From an uncultured Porphyromonadaceae bacterium (GTDB lineage Bacteria; Bacteroidota; Bacteroidia; Bacteroidales; Muribaculaceae): 7,427 nucleotides of DNA. Shown here piece after piece: positions 6,712-7,427 of this stretch (position 1 is the first letter of the stretch; every line of letters starts with the position of its first letter). The translations under genes and the position numbers were made by a program. The stretch spans positions 1 to 7,427 of the forward strand of contig CAMWQY010000128.1 in NCBI GenBank assembly GCA_947176355.1, written 5' to 3'. The notes beneath the pieces were generated by a model. It ran no database searches. It had not been told where the DNA came from and was given only the letters and a program-made list of their open reading frames with translations.

Positions 6712-7427
6712 ATGAACGAAGCTCCAAACATAGAAAAAAGGCACGTCATTGTGTATGGCTACACAAAAGACGAACTTGCCAGCATCCTCAAGCATTTCGA
6801 GAAGCACCTCCCTGACTATATTAAGATAGCGATTGAGGCAAATCTCCTTCTGTCTAAGATCACGCTGACAGGCCAACATACCGGAATTGCAATCCTTCGT
6901 TTTCAAATGAACCGCTTGCATCAGAATCTTCGTGACATCTTCACTAAAGACGTCATCACGGATGAAGACAAACCACTTGCTGCTGTTTTGGGCTCTCTTT
7001 TGAAAGAAAGAGATCTAACTGTGGCTTGTGCAGAAAGTTGCACCGGGGGCAACATAGCCCACCGTATTACCCAGCAACCGGGCAGCAGCAACTATTTTCT
7101 TGGAAGCATAGTCAGCTATGCCAATGATGTCAAGACAAAGGTGCTTGGAGTGCAGCAAAAATTTATCGACCAGGAAGGTGCAGTAAGTCGAGAAGTTGTG
7201 GAAGCTATGGCTGAGGGAGCCGCTAAACTTATGCGGAGCGACTGCGCGATATCCACATCAGGCATTGCCGGACCAGACGGAGGCACTAAATACAAGCCGG
7301 TCGGCACAGTTTGGATTGGAGCAAAATATGGAAGCAAACTCGTCAGCGAATGCCGTCATTTCAAAGGAAGTCGCAACGACGTCATCGAGCAAGCCACAGC
7401 TCACGGTATGGTGATGCTCATCAATCT
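6712..7427 (+). CDS. CinA-type protein lacking the MoCF domain; NMN deamidase (PncC) domain, 3'-partial
   Basis: The 238 codons seen run off the right edge, probably near the natural end. The C-terminal part is the CinA C-terminal (PncC) domain, which deamidates nicotinamide mononucleotide to nicotinate mononucleotide and ammonia in pyridine-nucleotide salvage. It shows AESCTGG (107-113), GSSNYFLGSIVSYAN (124-138), TSGIAGPDGG (182-191), KPVGTVWIG (195-203) and RNDVIEQAT (221-229). Residues about 10-85 resemble the KH-like linker that joins the two halves of full-length CinA (VIVYGYTKDELASIL, then a KITLTG strand). The N-terminal MoCF/COG1058 domain, about 170 residues in full-length CinA, is missing. 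It cannot be hidden upstream: tsaD occupies that DNA in another frame and ends 10 bp before this ATG. Cotranscription with tsaD is likely. The PncC call is firm; activity is inferred. It may be annotated cinA or 'CinA family protein'; the product should not be assumed to have CinA's ADP-ribose pyrophosphatase activity. Confidence 0.9.
   Translation, partial: MNEAPNIEKRHVIVYGYTKDELASILKHFEKHLPDYIKIAIEANLLLSKITLTGQHTGIAILRFQMNRLHQNLRDIFTKDVITDEDKPLAAVLGSLLKERDLTVACAESCTGGNIAHRITQQPGSSNYFLGSIVSYANDVKTKVLGVQQKFIDQEGAVSREVVEAMAEGAAKLMRSDCAISTSGIAGPDGGTKYKPVGTVWIGAKYGSKLVSECRHFKGSRNDVIEQATAHGMVMLIN

Overview
The window looks like chromosomal core sequence from a member of the Bacteroidales (Bacteroides/Prevotella/Muribaculaceae-like). 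Three things point there. Both promoters in the only sizeable intergenic gap match the Bacteroidota consensus (TTTG, 20 bp, TAnnTTTG). Start codons are preceded by A/T-rich leaders with little or no Shine-Dalgarno signal. The proteins resemble Bacteroidota homologues, for example a 1532-residue TamB and a TsaD with SGGNS in place of SGGHT. I see no mobile element, tRNA, rRNA, CRISPR array or clear terminator.

Layout: two gene sets diverge from a 205-bp intergenic region (5480-5684). Leftward (minus strand) run tamB (5479-881), a patatin-like phospholipase (872-63) and, cut by the window edge, the first 16 codons of a probable GH13 alpha-amylase-family protein (50-1). The gaps are 8 and 12 bp, so these three probably form one operon. 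Rightward (plus strand) run tsaD (5685-6701) and, 10 bp later, a CinA/PncC-type gene (6712 to beyond the right edge).

Roles: the leftward set is mostly about the envelope. TamB is a periplasm-spanning, beta-rich protein of the bridge-like lipid-transfer/outer-membrane-assembly family, and the patatin is a Ser-Asp lipid acyl hydrolase; their tight coupling suggests, but does not prove, a shared role in phospholipid homeostasis. The rightward set is housekeeping: TsaD makes the t6A37 modification of ANN-decoding tRNAs, and the CinA-type protein carries the NMN-deamidase (PncC) domain.

Points most worth a second look: (1) the CinA-type protein keeps the middle KH-like linker and the C-terminal PncC domain but has no N-terminal MoCF (COG1058) domain; (2) the tamB-patatin pairing; (3) a geometrically symmetric pair of divergent promoters whose -33 boxes are only 12 bp apart, with ATGCAT-cored palindromes between them and in the tamB leader; (4) a 34-residue highly charged tail after the presumed terminal beta-strand of TamB. 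I found no clearly new multi-gene system; most of the window is conserved core genome.
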